NCBI RefSeq assembly: GCF_038039535.1
Contig: NZ_JBBPHP010000006.1
Location: forward strand, 224,290-288,289
DNA length: 64,000 nucleotides
Direction: 5' to 3'
DNA from: Catalinimonas sp038039535
GTDB taxonomy: Bacteria > Bacteroidota > Bacteroidia > Cytophagales > Cyclobacteriaceae
Shown here: in pieces, positions 8,929-17,619 of the stretch
Layout: each line of letters begins with the position of its first letter
Position numbering within the stretch: position 1 is the stretch's first letter
Notes under the pieces: model-generated
Told to the model about the DNA's origin: nothing
The model's input: the letters and a program-made list of their open reading frames with translations, nothing else
Database searches by the model: none
Translations under genes and position numbers: made by a program

Positions 8929-9729
8929 ATGTCTCTTTTTAAGAAAAACAAATACTATAAGCTATCAATCATAGGGGCTGGCAATGTAGGCACCCATCTC
9001 GCTATTGTATTAGAAAGTGCAGGTCATGCTATCAGAGAAGTGTACAGTAGACATATTAATAATGCTCAAGCATTGTGCGAACAACTCTATGAAGCTGAAG
9101 TTAAGCAGGATTTAAACTTCATTTCAAGTGATGCGGATATTATTATTCTTGCTGTGCCAGATGATAAAATCAAAGAGGTAGCTGAAAAACTGCTCGTGCC
9201 TGCCAATGCGATTCTCTTACATACTTCCGGGAGCATGCCTATGGAAGTTCTTGAAAAAAATAACGGAGCTTGGGGAGTAATATATCCTTTACAAACCTTC
9301 AGCAAACACAAACCGGTAAATTTTCAGGAAATTCCAATATTAGTGGAAGGCAGTGATCACGAAACACAAAAAACTATCCTAAGACTTAGTCAAAGCATAA
9401 GCAAAAGAGTGGAAGTAATGAGTTCAACCCAAAGAGCCGTTTTGCATGTTTCTGCAGTATTTGCCTGTAATTTTACTAATCATATGATCAGTGTAGCTGA
9501 AGATTTAGCAGGTTCATATCATATTAACTTTGAGCTACTCAAACCATTGATTGCTGAAACCATCAATAAAAGTTTATCCGCTGGACCTAAATTCGCCCAA
9601 ACAGGACCAGCAATCAGAGGTGATATTGCTACTCTTGAGCGACAAGAAGCATTTTTGAAAAAAAAAGATAACCAGCTCGCTAAAATTTACAGATTATTAT
9701 CAAAAAGCATCATGAATATGCACAGTTGA
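8929..9729 (+). CDS. Rossmann-fold / DUF2520 dehydrogenase-like protein
   Basis: This 266-residue protein starts with a dinucleotide-binding Rossmann fold (LSIIGAGNVGTHLAIVLESA, about 12-31) like that of ProC and F420-dependent NADP oxidoreductases. It ends with a helical DUF2520 domain (about 135-255, with HVSAVFACNFTNHMISVAED). It probably reduces or oxidises a small metabolite with NAD(P), but the substrate of this family is not established. It diverges from pheS and converges on pyrF, with only 7 bases between the two stop codons and no terminator between them. The fold call is firm and the function open. Confidence 0.87.
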   Translation: MSLFKKNKYYKLSIIGAGNVGTHLAIVLESAGHAIREVYSRHINNAQALCEQLYEAEVKQDLNFISSDADIIILAVPDDKIKEVAEKLLVPANAILLHTSGSMPMEVLEKNNGAWGVIYPLQTFSKHKPVNFQEIPILVEGSDHETQKTILRLSQSISKRVEVMSSTQRAVLHVSAVFACNFTNHMISVAEDLAGSYHINFELLKPLIAETINKSLSAGPKFAQTGPAIRGDIATLERQEAFLKKKDNQLAKIYRLLSKSIMNMHS

Positions 9730-9736
9730 ATAATTA

Positions 9737-10543
9737 CTAAAGATATTGTGCCATTTCTTCCTGTAGCTTTTGAGCTTCTTTTCTTGCCTGCTCGGCAAAA
9801 TCATTACCCTGTGAGGCATAAATAATGCTTCGGGAGGCGTTGATCAACAAGCCAATATCGTCGTTCATTCCGTATCTAACCACTTCGCGCAGGCTTCCTC
9901 CCTGCGCTCCCACTCCTGGTACTAATAAAAAATGCGAAGGAATTATTTTGCGTATTTCAGCAAGCGAACTTGCTTTTGTAGCACCTACTACGTACATCAG
10001 GTTCTGGTCAGTCCCCCACATTTTACTTTGTCTAAGTACTCTTTCATAGAGCTTTTCACCCTCTTCCTGAAGGATTAATTGCTGAAAATCCCGACTACTT
10101 TTATTGGATGTCAATGCTAAAAGTATGACCCATTTGTTTTTAAATTCTAAAAAGGGAGCCACGCTATCCTCCCCCATATATGGGGCAACAGTTACAGAAT
10201 CAAAATTTAATTGCTCAAAAAAGGCTCGGGCATACATACTGGAAGTATTCCCAATGTCACCTCGCTTGGCATCGGCTATTGTAAAAATATTCTTTGGAAT
10301 ATATTCAATTGTTTTTTGTAAACTTTCCCAGCCACTTACCCCCAGACTCTCGTAAAAAGCAAGATTAGGCTTATAGGCAACACATAAATCTGAAGTAGCA
10401 TCAATAATCTGCTTATTAAATGCAAAGACCGGATCTTTCTCTTTAAGCAAATGAGTAGGGATTTTTTGAAGATCAGTATCCAAACCGATACATAAGAATG
10501 ATTTCTTCTCCCGTATTTGATCTATAAGTGTCTGTCGTGTCAT
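9737..10543 (-). CDS. pyrF: Orotidine 5'-phosphate decarboxylase, type 2
   Basis: PyrF makes UMP from OMP, the last step of pyrimidine synthesis. The catalytic loop reads DAKRGDIGNTSSMYA, the signature of the longer type 2 enzymes (about 270 residues), and CIGLDTD near the N-terminus also fits. The C-terminal phosphate-binding segment is LLVPGVGAQGG. A longer reading frame could begin at a TTG at 10552, but the ATG at 10543 is better: it gives MTRQTLIDQI and leaves the U-tract of the terminator at 10553-10580 outside the gene. The product is 268 residues. It lies downstream of lolA and ftsK but is separated from them by that terminator. Identification is secure. Confidence 0.96.
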   Translation of the reverse strand: MTRQTLIDQIREKKSFLCIGLDTDLQKIPTHLLKEKDPVFAFNKQIIDATSDLCVAYKPNLAFYESLGVSGWESLQKTIEYIPKNIFTIADAKRGDIGNTSSMYARAFFEQLNFDSVTVAPYMGEDSVAPFLEFKNKWVILLALTSNKSSRDFQQLILQEEGEKLYERVLRQSKMWGTDQNLMYVVGATKASSLAEIRKIIPSHFLLVPGVGAQGGSLREVVRYGMNDDIGLLINASRSIIYASQGNDFAEQARKEAQKLQEEMAQYL

Positions 10544-10552
10544 AGTAGGCAA

Positions 10553-10580
10553 TAAAAAAACCGGTAACTTATGCTACCGG
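10553..10580 (-). terminator. Intrinsic terminator downstream of lolA
   Basis: Read on the minus strand, a hairpin with arms CCGGTA (10580-10575) and TACCGG (10566-10561) is followed by TTTTTTTATT. It lies just after the lolA stop and 9 bases before the chosen pyrF start, so it separates the ftsK-lolA transcript from pyrF. Confidence 0.8.
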
Positions 10581-10605
10581 CTGCAATTTAGAACTTATTA
10601 TTTTT

Positions 10606-11268
10606 TTAACGAAGATCTACAACTTCTACTCCTTCGTAGTTACTGGTATCAAATGAAAATACAGAATTTGAAATTTCAGCATCAGGATTAAAATTACTGA
10701 TCTCATAAGTATAGATAGTACCATTTTTATCAAAAATCTGCCATTGCTTCAGAGTTTTATCATCCTGACTAATATGCAAGCGAATTTTGAAAAACTGATT
10801 ATTATTATTTTCAGGAAGAAGATCAATCACATCGTAAGTTTGACCGTTCATGCTTTCTTCTTCCACATACACATATTTGAAACCTCTTTTGTAGGCATTA
10901 TATATCTGCGTTGGAGAGATATCACCCTCTGAGGGGTCGTAGTTATCAATGTTGACTTCATTAACTTCTTCCAGATAAGTCCAAACGGTATTGCCATCAT
11001 TGATAATTTCCTGACCACCCATTTTCAGGCGGTATTTATCTCCATTGACAATTATTTTTCCTTCAAAATCTTCGCTTATAGATTGTGTAGTGTTTTCCAT
11101 GGAATAGGAAAAATCTGACTCAAAAGATCCTATTTTCTGATATCTTTCACTCATGGCATCCAAAACCTCCTTAGCTTTTGGGTCATATTGAGCATATGCA
11201 GTCTGTACTATTAGTATTAATAATACCATCAGACTTCCTATCGCTCTATTTATAGTTATTTGTTTCAT
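10606..11268 (-). CDS. lolA: LolA-like periplasmic lipoprotein carrier
   Basis: LolA carries lipoproteins across the periplasm from the LolCDE transporter to the outer membrane. The 220-residue product has a cleavable signal peptide ending AYA. Then come helices (KEVLDAMSERYQKIGSFESD) and the antiparallel beta sheet of the LolA/LolB fold, including GKIIVNGDKYRLKMGGQEII and DGNTVWTYLEEVNEVNI. It starts 24 bases after ftsK on the same strand, and ftsK-lolA pairs are common in Bacteroidota, so the two are probably cotranscribed. A terminator follows. The window codes for many predicted lipoproteins that would depend on this protein. The family is reasonably sure. Confidence 0.88.
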   Translation of the reverse strand: MKQITINRAIGSLMVLLILIVQTAYAQYDPKAKEVLDAMSERYQKIGSFESDFSYSMENTTQSISEDFEGKIIVNGDKYRLKMGGQEIINDGNTVWTYLEEVNEVNIDNYDPSEGDISPTQIYNAYKRGFKYVYVEEESMNGQTYDVIDLLPENNNNQFFKIRLHISQDDKTLKQWQIFDKNGTIYTYEISNFNPDAEISNSVFSFDTSNYEGVEVVDLR

Positions 11269-11292
11269 TCGTTAGATACGTAATTAGTTTTA

Positions 11293-13743
11293 TTATTTAT
11301 TATCAATATTATTCAATAACTGTTCCAAACTATATTCATCCTGAATCAGAACTTCACGGGCTTTACTACCTTCAAATGGACCTACCACTCCGGCTGCTTC
11401 CAGTTGATCAATGATCCTACCGGCGCGATTATATCCAAGCTTAAGCTTACGCTGAATCAGCGAAGTACTGCCTTGCTGATGATGCACAATGAGGCGAGCA
11501 GCATCCTCAAACATAGTATCCCGATTCTTCAGGTCTACTTCGGTGATATCATTACTTTCACCTTCTTCACCTACAAATTCGGGCAGATGATATGCGGAAT
11601 CATAACCTCTTTGTGAGCCAATAAAATCACAGATTTCATCTACTTCAGGCGTATCAATAAAAGGACATTGGAGACGAATCAGTTCAGAATTGAGTGATAA
11701 AAGTGTATCACCCTGTCCAACGAGTTGCTCAGCGCCTCCGGTATCCAGAATTGTTCTGGAATCTACTTTAGAAGTTACTCTAAATGAAAGCCTTACCGGA
11801 AAATTGGCTTTGATAATACCAGTAATTACGTTTACTGATGGTCTTTGGGTGGCTACCACTAAATGAATTCCTATGGCTCTTGCTAACTGTGCCAGACGTG
11901 CGATGGGTGTTTCAACCTCTTTACCGGCTGTCATCATCAAGTCGGCCAACTCATCTATAATGAGTACAATATAAGGCAAGAAGCGATGCCCCTGCTGGGG
12001 ATTAAGTTTACGATGGACAAACTTATGGTTGTATTCTTTGATATTTCTACATCCTGCATCTTTTAGCAGGTCGTAGCGATTGTCCATCTCAATACAAAGA
12101 GAATTCAGTGTATAAATTACCTTTTTCGTTTCCGTAATGATAGCGTCGTCACTGTCTGGAAGTTTTGCGAGAAAGTGTCTTTCTATTTTATTATAAAGCG
12201 TAAGCTCAACCTTTTTGGGGTCAATAAGTACAAATTTAAGTTGAGAAGGATGGCGCTTAAAGATCAGAGAAGTGAGTAAAACATTCAATCCTACTGACTT
12301 ACCCTGACCAGTAGCTCCTGCAATCAGCAGGTGAGGCATTTTTGCCAGATCTGCAATATAGAGCTCGTTGCTAACTGTTTTGCCCAAAATAATGGGAAGC
12401 TCATTGCTGCTCTTCATGAACTTATCAGTAGTCACCACAGAGTTCATACTGACGATTTCGCGATTTTTATTGGGCACTTCAATTCCTATGGTTCCCTTGC
12501 CAGGTATCGGGGCAATAATCCTGATGCCCAATGCCGCCAAACTCAGTGCAATATCATCTTCCAGGTTTTTAATTTTGGAAATTTTGACCCCTGCTTCCGG
12601 TACAATTTCATACAAAGTCACGGTAGGGCCGATTGTAGCTTTAATGGATGAAATACCAATCTTAAAGTTGATCAGGGTCTCTACAATATTGTCTTTGTTA
12701 TTCTCAAGCTCTTCTTTAGTAACTTTTACTTTCTGAGTATCATATTTCTCCAGAAGGTCCGGGGTGGGATAACGATAGCCAGAGAGATCAAGCGTCGGAT
12801 CATAATTTTCCATCTGGCTGGAGAACTTTTCTTCCTTTTGCTCCTCCACTTCCAATTCATAATCAGCGTGGGTTTCGGGAGTGGAAGGAACATTATCTCT
12901 AGCTGGTTCTTCCTGAGGTAGGTTGACTTCTAACTCCGGTGAGTCTGAAACTGAATTTTTTTCTTTAGAAGATCTGGAATCTTCGTTAGTATCTAAGTCA
13001 AATGAATATGTATCATCAGCAGCTTCTTTTGTTTCTTCCTTCTTTTCTACAGTCTCTTTTTGCTGATAAGCAGGAGTGGTAACGCTTTCTGTATTCTCAG
13101 TCTGTATTTCCTCTTTCGGCTTTGGTTTCAGGTGAAAGAAAGTAGTGATATTAAAGAAGTAAATTACGAATACGAGCAAGGAGAAAATAAGTAATAGTAT
13201 TGTTCCCCAGCCCATTAAGCCATTAGAAAGTAATGCAAGCTCATACCCCACGCCTCCTCCTAAGAAACTCCAGGGTGAGGGCCCTTCCTGACGAAAAACA
13301 ATATAGCCAAGCAGAATGCTTGTCCAGATCAGAAAGAATGCTACAAATTTAAAGGCATTGTAGGGAGAAGCCAGTTCTCTTCTAAATACGACTTTTACAC
13401 CAATAATGAAGAGTAGGGGGGGGATGAGCATAGAGGCAATGCCAAACCAACGATAAATAAAAAGATAACCCGAAAGAGCACCTATTAGACCCAACCAATT
13501 TTCTACTTCCAGTCCTGAAGCTTTTAGGTCTGTATCAAACACTGCCTCAGCTACACTTTGGTCAGCCTTACCGGTGAAGATGAATGAAATAAAAGCTATT
13601 GTGAGAAATACAGACAGTATAATAAGAAAGAAACCTCCCGCAAGATGAAATCTCTTATCATGATAAAAAGTGATCCTTTTCTTCTTCTCCTGTTGCTTTT
13701 TCGCCTTTTTATATGTGTTTGATTTATAGGTTTTCTCCGCCAT
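11293..13743 (-). CDS. ftsK: DNA translocase FtsK/SpoIIIE
   Basis: FtsK is a septum-anchored DNA pump that clears chromosomes during division and activates Xer recombination. The 816-residue product has a basic N-terminus and about four membrane segments (near 36-56, 84-119, 133-150, 181-200). An acidic, low-complexity linker rich in E, S and T follows (about 205-340). The motor has alpha and beta domains with Walker A GATGQGKS (476-483) and Walker B IVLIIDELADLMMT. The C-terminal winged-helix gamma domain (from about 750, STSLIQRKLKLGYNRAGRII) reads the polar KOPS-type sequences. The linker is short compared with E. coli FtsK. It heads an operon with lolA. Identification is secure. Confidence 0.97.
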   Translation of the reverse strand: MAEKTYKSNTYKKAKKQQEKKKRITFYHDKRFHLAGGFFLIILSVFLTIAFISFIFTGKADQSVAEAVFDTDLKASGLEVENWLGLIGALSGYLFIYRWFGIASMLIPPLLFIIGVKVVFRRELASPYNAFKFVAFFLIWTSILLGYIVFRQEGPSPWSFLGGGVGYELALLSNGLMGWGTILLLIFSLLVFVIYFFNITTFFHLKPKPKEEIQTENTESVTTPAYQQKETVEKKEETKEAADDTYSFDLDTNEDSRSSKEKNSVSDSPELEVNLPQEEPARDNVPSTPETHADYELEVEEQKEEKFSSQMENYDPTLDLSGYRYPTPDLLEKYDTQKVKVTKEELENNKDNIVETLINFKIGISSIKATIGPTVTLYEIVPEAGVKISKIKNLEDDIALSLAALGIRIIAPIPGKGTIGIEVPNKNREIVSMNSVVTTDKFMKSSNELPIILGKTVSNELYIADLAKMPHLLIAGATGQGKSVGLNVLLTSLIFKRHPSQLKFVLIDPKKVELTLYNKIERHFLAKLPDSDDAIITETKKVIYTLNSLCIEMDNRYDLLKDAGCRNIKEYNHKFVHRKLNPQQGHRFLPYIVLIIDELADLMMTAGKEVETPIARLAQLARAIGIHLVVATQRPSVNVITGIIKANFPVRLSFRVTSKVDSRTILDTGGAEQLVGQGDTLLSLNSELIRLQCPFIDTPEVDEICDFIGSQRGYDSAYHLPEFVGEEGESNDITEVDLKNRDTMFEDAARLIVHHQQGSTSLIQRKLKLGYNRAGRIIDQLEAAGVVGPFEGSKAREVLIQDEYSLEQLLNNIDNK

Positions 13744-13982
13744 ACCTTTATTTTAGAACTGCCAAGATGCGATCAAAATTATAAAATAGGTTTCAATATA
13801 CATAAAGCATACCCAAAACGAATGATTTATGTCCTGATGATATAAGTGTGCTAAAGAAAGAAAAAAAGAAAAATTTATAGCGTTGTAATCAATGTTTTTT
13901 GATCAATTTCTGTTACTCAACTGAATCTTATTTAAAAGGAATTATATGCAGCAGTTTTTAATAATTATTGAATAGCCTAGTC

Positions 13983-14327
13983 ATGTCAAATCAAGAGAAT
14001 ACTATTTTGTGTGAATCTGAAAACGGACATGTAAGTATTTTGAACAGCGGAATTGCTTACAAACTTCATTTTAAGGGTATAATGCTGATTCTGACCTCAC
14101 AACAGCTTCACGCCCTAAAAAAGTATTTGGAAAATCTAAATCCAGAAACCTGGTTCTCAACACCCCACGAAGAGTTTGCATTTATCTATTTTACGCCTCT
14201 CTGTGCAGATTATCTTATGTCGCGAGATGATTTGAAAGAATTACTTCAATTGCTGCTGGAGGCTACCGCAATGGTTAAGGTGCACCAAAGGTTATTTTTC
14301 AAAAACGAGAAAACTCGCATCAATTAG
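13983..14327 (+). CDS. Small hypothetical protein, DUF6686-like
   Basis: I take the ATG at 13983 as start (114 residues); a TTG five codons earlier is less likely. The beginning ENTILCESENGHVSILNSGI and the following strand-rich segment resemble a small Bacteroidota family (DUF6686). In that family a CxxC pair usually follows the GH; here it is missing. The rest is a helix (SQQLHALKKYLENL), a strand block (FAFIYFTPLCADYLM) and a final helical stretch. No signal peptide or membrane segment is seen. It is a single gene, followed by a hairpin at 14337-14361 that faces the other strand. I do not know its role, and the family link is tentative. Confidence 0.6.
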   Translation: MSNQENTILCESENGHVSILNSGIAYKLHFKGIMLILTSQQLHALKKYLENLNPETWFSTPHEEFAFIYFTPLCADYLMSRDDLKELLQLLLEATAMVKVHQRLFFKNEKTRIN

Positions 14328-14329
14328 AA

Positions 14330-14361
14330 AAAAATTGCCCAACCTATTATTTAGGTTGGGC
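14330..14361 (-). terminator. Intrinsic terminator for the oxoamine synthase fusion gene
   Basis: A perfect 10-base-pair stem has arms GCCCAACCTA (14337-14346) and TAGGTTGGGC (14352-14361), with a five-base loop. On the minus strand it is followed by AATTTTTTT. It points the right way to end the transcript of 14576-16999. On the plus strand only a weak tail follows. Confidence 0.8.
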
Positions 14362-14378
14362 TGATAATACCCTTATGC

Positions 14379-14552
14379 ATGAACTGGATTAAAAGTATTG
14401 GTTTTTTTGCCTTAGCCTTAGGAACTATAGTTTTGCTGGTCGCTTCCTACGTTTCTCTATCAAACAATCAACTTGTAATTGAACCTTACGCACTTGGCTT
14501 GGCTGCTATACTTGCAGGCTTTGTCTGTGTTAAAAAGTCTACCGAAGAATAA
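14379..14552 (+). CDS. Small two-helix membrane protein (57 residues)
   Basis: A short open frame from the ATG at 14379 to the TAA at 14550-14552 codes for 57 residues. It begins MNWIKSIGFFALALGTIVLL and has a second hydrophobic stretch (PYALGLAAILAGFVC), ending in a charged tail KKSTEE. Positive charges precede the first helix and follow the second, as in small inner-membrane proteins. It sits between the minus-strand terminator at 14330-14361 and the stop of the convergent fusion gene. It could be a real small protein or a chance frame. The two clean membrane segments and tidy ends favour the former. Confidence 0.5.
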   Translation: MNWIKSIGFFALALGTIVLLVASYVSLSNNQLVIEPYALGLAAILAGFVCVKKSTEE

Positions 14553-14575
14553 TGTTTTCTTAACCTAAATTCACT

Positions 14576-16999
14576 CTATTCTTCTACCGATAGAATGCTA
14601 TTTCCTTCCAGACTTTCAATTAATTCCAGTTTATAATTACTATCTGCCTGAAGGAAACCTACCCTTGAAACGATTGTTGCTCCTAATTTTCTCTTTTCAG
14701 TATTAGCTGTAAGCCCTAGCTGTACTTTACTTTTGCCTAATTCTTTTGCCCTCATTATTGCCTGAAAGAGCGCTTGCTTGTACACTTTTAGTTCAAAGTA
14801 AGTATAGTCAAGTCCCAGAATTACGCCCTGATAACTGTTTTTTCCTTTGTGGTTAAAAGCTACACCTATTAATACATTAGTTTCTCTTGAATAGTAGCAA
14901 ATGCTTTCCCAATTAGGGTCTTGATTTAATGTTTTAAAAAGCTTTTTGGGGTAGGCTATATTATTAAATGCATGGTTTGCTTTATGTACTTGCCAATATA
15001 GTTCGTATGCTCTCTCCAATTCGTCTTCAGATAAGTTCTCTTTAAATTTTACTGTGATTTTATCTTTGTTTTTCAAGATATCTTTTCTCACATGACTTCT
15101 TGATTTTGGTGAAAGGCTGGATATATATTCTTCAGCATCGTTGAAATCAAGAGAGGCAAGCTCTGAGCCCTCGGGTAAATCTATTTTCAGGTATCCTTGT
15201 TGATAAAAGAAGTCTTTCAGCTCATCGTCATCAGCCAGTATATCTCTGATCATTACCATTTTAGTCTCAAACTTAGTTTTGAGCACTTCTATCTGACTAC
15301 ATAATATTTTCAGCGCTTCCTGATAATCTCTATGTTGCCGATCCAGAAAAAGGTGCTCTCCATCAGTAATTAATGAACCCATTGACAAAACTTTACTCAT
15401 CAGGTAGTAAGGGTTACTTTCTCGTATTAACTCTAGTTCTTCCGACACACTTGATTTTGATAATGCATCATCTTTCCACAAGCCTACCGTAAAAAAAGTT
15501 GCCAGTATTATTTTGCCAGCTTCGTCTCTGATCATCAGGTAGATAAATTCCCAGTTATGATCCTCTCTTTCATTACCTTGAAATGCTTTTTCTAAAGCTT
15601 CCAGCCCTTCATAATCAAATATCCCTTTGTCTTCAAAACAACTATCCCAACTGGCTTTATTTATCATATTTATAGAGCGCTCTACCTGTACATTTAACTG
15701 ATGAGTTTTATGCAACATACCCTCATTCTCATCTACCAATGGCAATTTAAATGTAGCTCTTACATTGTTGAGGTTGGTTCCTTCTTCACTCAAACTCTTT
15801 GGATAATGATGTACCATGGCATCCACCAATGCTTTGATTTCTTCTTTTTGGTTATGTCTTGAAATAGTAAATCTTATTCCGGTGTTCCGTACCGGTACTA
15901 CCGGAAATGTTGCTACATTGATGTAAAAGCCTTCATTCATCAGTCTTTTGGCAAAATTGTAAGCCAATGCGGGCAAGCCGGTTCCTATAAAATGGACAGG
16001 GCATTTGTTTTCCTGGATTAAGGGAAGGTTGGTTTGTCTGATAAGTTGATTGCAGTAATCTACCTTTTCTCTCAGTTCATCTTGTAACAGATAAATCTCA
16101 TCAGAAAGGTGAATTTTTGCAGAAGCCAAAGCGGCTGCGACACTAGAGGGCTCTAGTTGGGCCGAAAATGTTTGTGGACCACCAAAAATTTTACAGGTTT
16201 CATATAATTTTTCATCACCAAAGGCAACTACACTCCCGCTTGCTCCAAAAGTTTTGCTTAATGTACCTACTAAAACCATTTTTTCTGCCAGATCACCCAC
16301 CTGACTCATCACATAGCCTGCTCCGTGTTTTCCGGCCCAGCTCATGCCATGTACATCATCAATATATAAGTGCAGCTGGGGATAAAGCTCTTGTAAATAC
16401 TGTAGCTCATGAACTGGAACAGTATCTCCATACATTGAGTAAACACCATCTGCAGCATACCATACCTTATTGAATTTTCCTCTTGCTTTCTTCAGCAGAT
16501 CTTCCAGCATATTCATATCATTATGCTTTACAAGCTGTACCGCTATTCCTCTTGGTTTTAGCAGTTGAGCAGCATTTTGTACACTGGCATGCACCTGTTG
16601 ATCGAGGATAAGGGTATCTTCATCTCTTACAATGCTTGGTATGATTCCGATATGGGCTAAGGTACTGTTCTTGGTAATAACGATGGGCTTGCGGTATATT
16701 TTTCTCAATGCCTCTTCCAGTTCTTTATAGATTACAAAAGAAACATAAGTTTTTGAGAGGGGAAACTGTGTTCCATAGCGCATAATCGCATCACAGGCGG
16801 CCTCTTTGAGTCTTATATCCTGCTCAAGCCCCAGATATCCTGTAGTGCCAAAATGATAAAGCTGCTTTCCATTGATATGAATATGCCTTCCATCAAAATA
16901 ATCTCCTTCAGTATACAAATGTGCGAGACCTTCTTTTTTTGCATTTAGAATCAAATCACCAATCGTGTCAAGTATATTATTGTGTTTAGACTTAGCCAT
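14576..16999 (-). CDS. Alpha-oxoamine synthase fused to a GNAT (BioF2-like) acyltransferase
   Basis: This 807-residue protein joins two enzymes. Residues about 1-400 are a PLP-dependent alpha-oxoamine synthase of the AONS/KBL/serine palmitoyltransferase type. It has the TTGYLGL strand near 52, DQQVHASV (133-140), DDVHGMSWAG (214-223) and the PLP lysine in VGTLSKTFGASGS (Lys249). Such enzymes condense an acyl-CoA with an amino acid and release CO2. Residues about 600-790 form a GNAT-type acyltransferase domain (PKSRSHVRKDI, ERAYELYWQVHKANH, GVILGLDYTY, VQLGLTANTEKRKLGA). The segment between (about 410-590) looks like a degenerate GNAT repeat. An obvious idea is condensation followed by N-acylation in one polypeptide, as in sphingolipid-like or sulfonolipid synthesis, but the substrate is unknown. 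A 79-residue gene lies 31 bases upstream and a strong terminator follows. Confidence 0.85.
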   Translation of the reverse strand: MAKSKHNNILDTIGDLILNAKKEGLAHLYTEGDYFDGRHIHINGKQLYHFGTTGYLGLEQDIRLKEAACDAIMRYGTQFPLSKTYVSFVIYKELEEALRKIYRKPIVITKNSTLAHIGIIPSIVRDEDTLILDQQVHASVQNAAQLLKPRGIAVQLVKHNDMNMLEDLLKKARGKFNKVWYAADGVYSMYGDTVPVHELQYLQELYPQLHLYIDDVHGMSWAGKHGAGYVMSQVGDLAEKMVLVGTLSKTFGASGSVVAFGDEKLYETCKIFGGPQTFSAQLEPSSVAAALASAKIHLSDEIYLLQDELREKVDYCNQLIRQTNLPLIQENKCPVHFIGTGLPALAYNFAKRLMNEGFYINVATFPVVPVRNTGIRFTISRHNQKEEIKALVDAMVHHYPKSLSEEGTNLNNVRATFKLPLVDENEGMLHKTHQLNVQVERSINMINKASWDSCFEDKGIFDYEGLEALEKAFQGNEREDHNWEFIYLMIRDEAGKIILATFFTVGLWKDDALSKSSVSEELELIRESNPYYLMSKVLSMGSLITDGEHLFLDRQHRDYQEALKILCSQIEVLKTKFETKMVMIRDILADDDELKDFFYQQGYLKIDLPEGSELASLDFNDAEEYISSLSPKSRSHVRKDILKNKDKITVKFKENLSEDELERAYELYWQVHKANHAFNNIAYPKKLFKTLNQDPNWESICYYSRETNVLIGVAFNHKGKNSYQGVILGLDYTYFELKVYKQALFQAIMRAKELGKSKVQLGLTANTEKRKLGATIVSRVGFLQADSNYKLELIESLEGNSILSVEE

Positions 17000-17030
17000 T
17001 CTTGCTGGGGTATGTATTATGTGTTTATAC

Positions 17031-17270
17031 TCAAATAACTCTTTCCTGTGATACGAAGAAATAATAACTGAAAGGATCTTTCTTATGGATAATGTCGGAA
17101 ATCACAGAAAGAGAAAAGCTTTTTAAAATAGCATGTTGAGAGATATCTTTTCTTAGGGTTTCCGCATCTGACAATTTGTTGAAATATAAGAATGTAAGAA
17201 GCCCTTTTTCCTGGATCAGGAAATCTTTTCCCTCTCTTAAATTATACTTTTGACATAAGACGTTGATCAT
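17031..17270 (-). CDS. Unknown 79-residue protein upstream of the fusion enzyme
   Basis: I do not recognise this gene. It codes for 79 residues beginning MINVLCQKYNLREGKDFLIQ. It alternates predicted strands (LLTFLYFNK, FSYYFFVSQE) and helices (DAETLRKDIS), which suggests a compact alpha/beta fold of about one ferredoxin-like unit. No signal peptide or metal motif is visible. It sits 31 bases upstream of the oxoamine synthase-GNAT gene on the same strand and so is probably first in that operon, with the promoter in 17271-17681. By position it may be a regulatory or carrier partner of the enzyme, but it lacks a phosphopantetheine-type DSL motif, so an acyl carrier role is not supported. Confidence 0.55.
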   Translation of the reverse strand: MINVLCQKYNLREGKDFLIQEKGLLTFLYFNKLSDAETLRKDISQHAILKSFSLSVISDIIHKKDPFSYYFFVSQERVI

Positions 17271-17538
17271 AACTTTTGATTCTATATTTGATTATTAAAA
17301 GTAGAATCAATTCTGTTAGCGTTCAATACTTTTTAGGGTTTATGTAATATTTCTTATGTATTTGTTTCTATGCACTGACTTAGTTTACTGAATTATTTTA
17401 AAAATTCGTGAAGATCATGAAATACTCATGATACTTATATTTTTAGTTTTTAATAGTTTTTTCAATAGTTTTTATTTAACTATTTTGGTTTGAAATTTAG
17501 TTCATTCCATCTAGATTATCTGGTTTTTTAGAGCATAA

Positions 17539-17550
17539 ATACTTAAGTAT
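17539..17550. promoter_or_regulatory. Palindrome ATACTTAAGTAT, candidate operator
   Basis: A perfect 12-base palindrome lies 132 bases before the umuD start. Its half-site ATACTTA also forms the arms of the larger inverted repeat at 17620-17642, which is why I treat the two as a possible pair of binding sites for one regulator. In DNA this AT-rich, a single palindrome of this size could be chance. Confidence 0.35.
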
Positions 17551-17590
17551 AAGTTGCGTGTTTGGGCTCAACGCCTTCATTAGATTGTAT

Positions 17591-17616
17591 ATTCTTAAAA
17601 AAAGAATAAATTCTTT
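17591..17616. promoter_or_regulatory. Nested palindromes of AAGAAT / ATTCTT
   Basis: ATTCTT occurs at 17591-17596, then AAAGAAT at 17601-17607, then ATTCTTT at 17610-17616. The last two form a perfect 16-base palindrome with a 2-base centre. It is a candidate binding site or a weak hairpin upstream of umuD. Confidence 0.3.
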
Positions 17617-17619
17617 GAT

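Noticed and set aside
10544..10552. TTG start for pyrF three codons upstream
   Set aside because: The ATG at 10543 fits PyrF proteins and keeps the terminator tail out of the gene.
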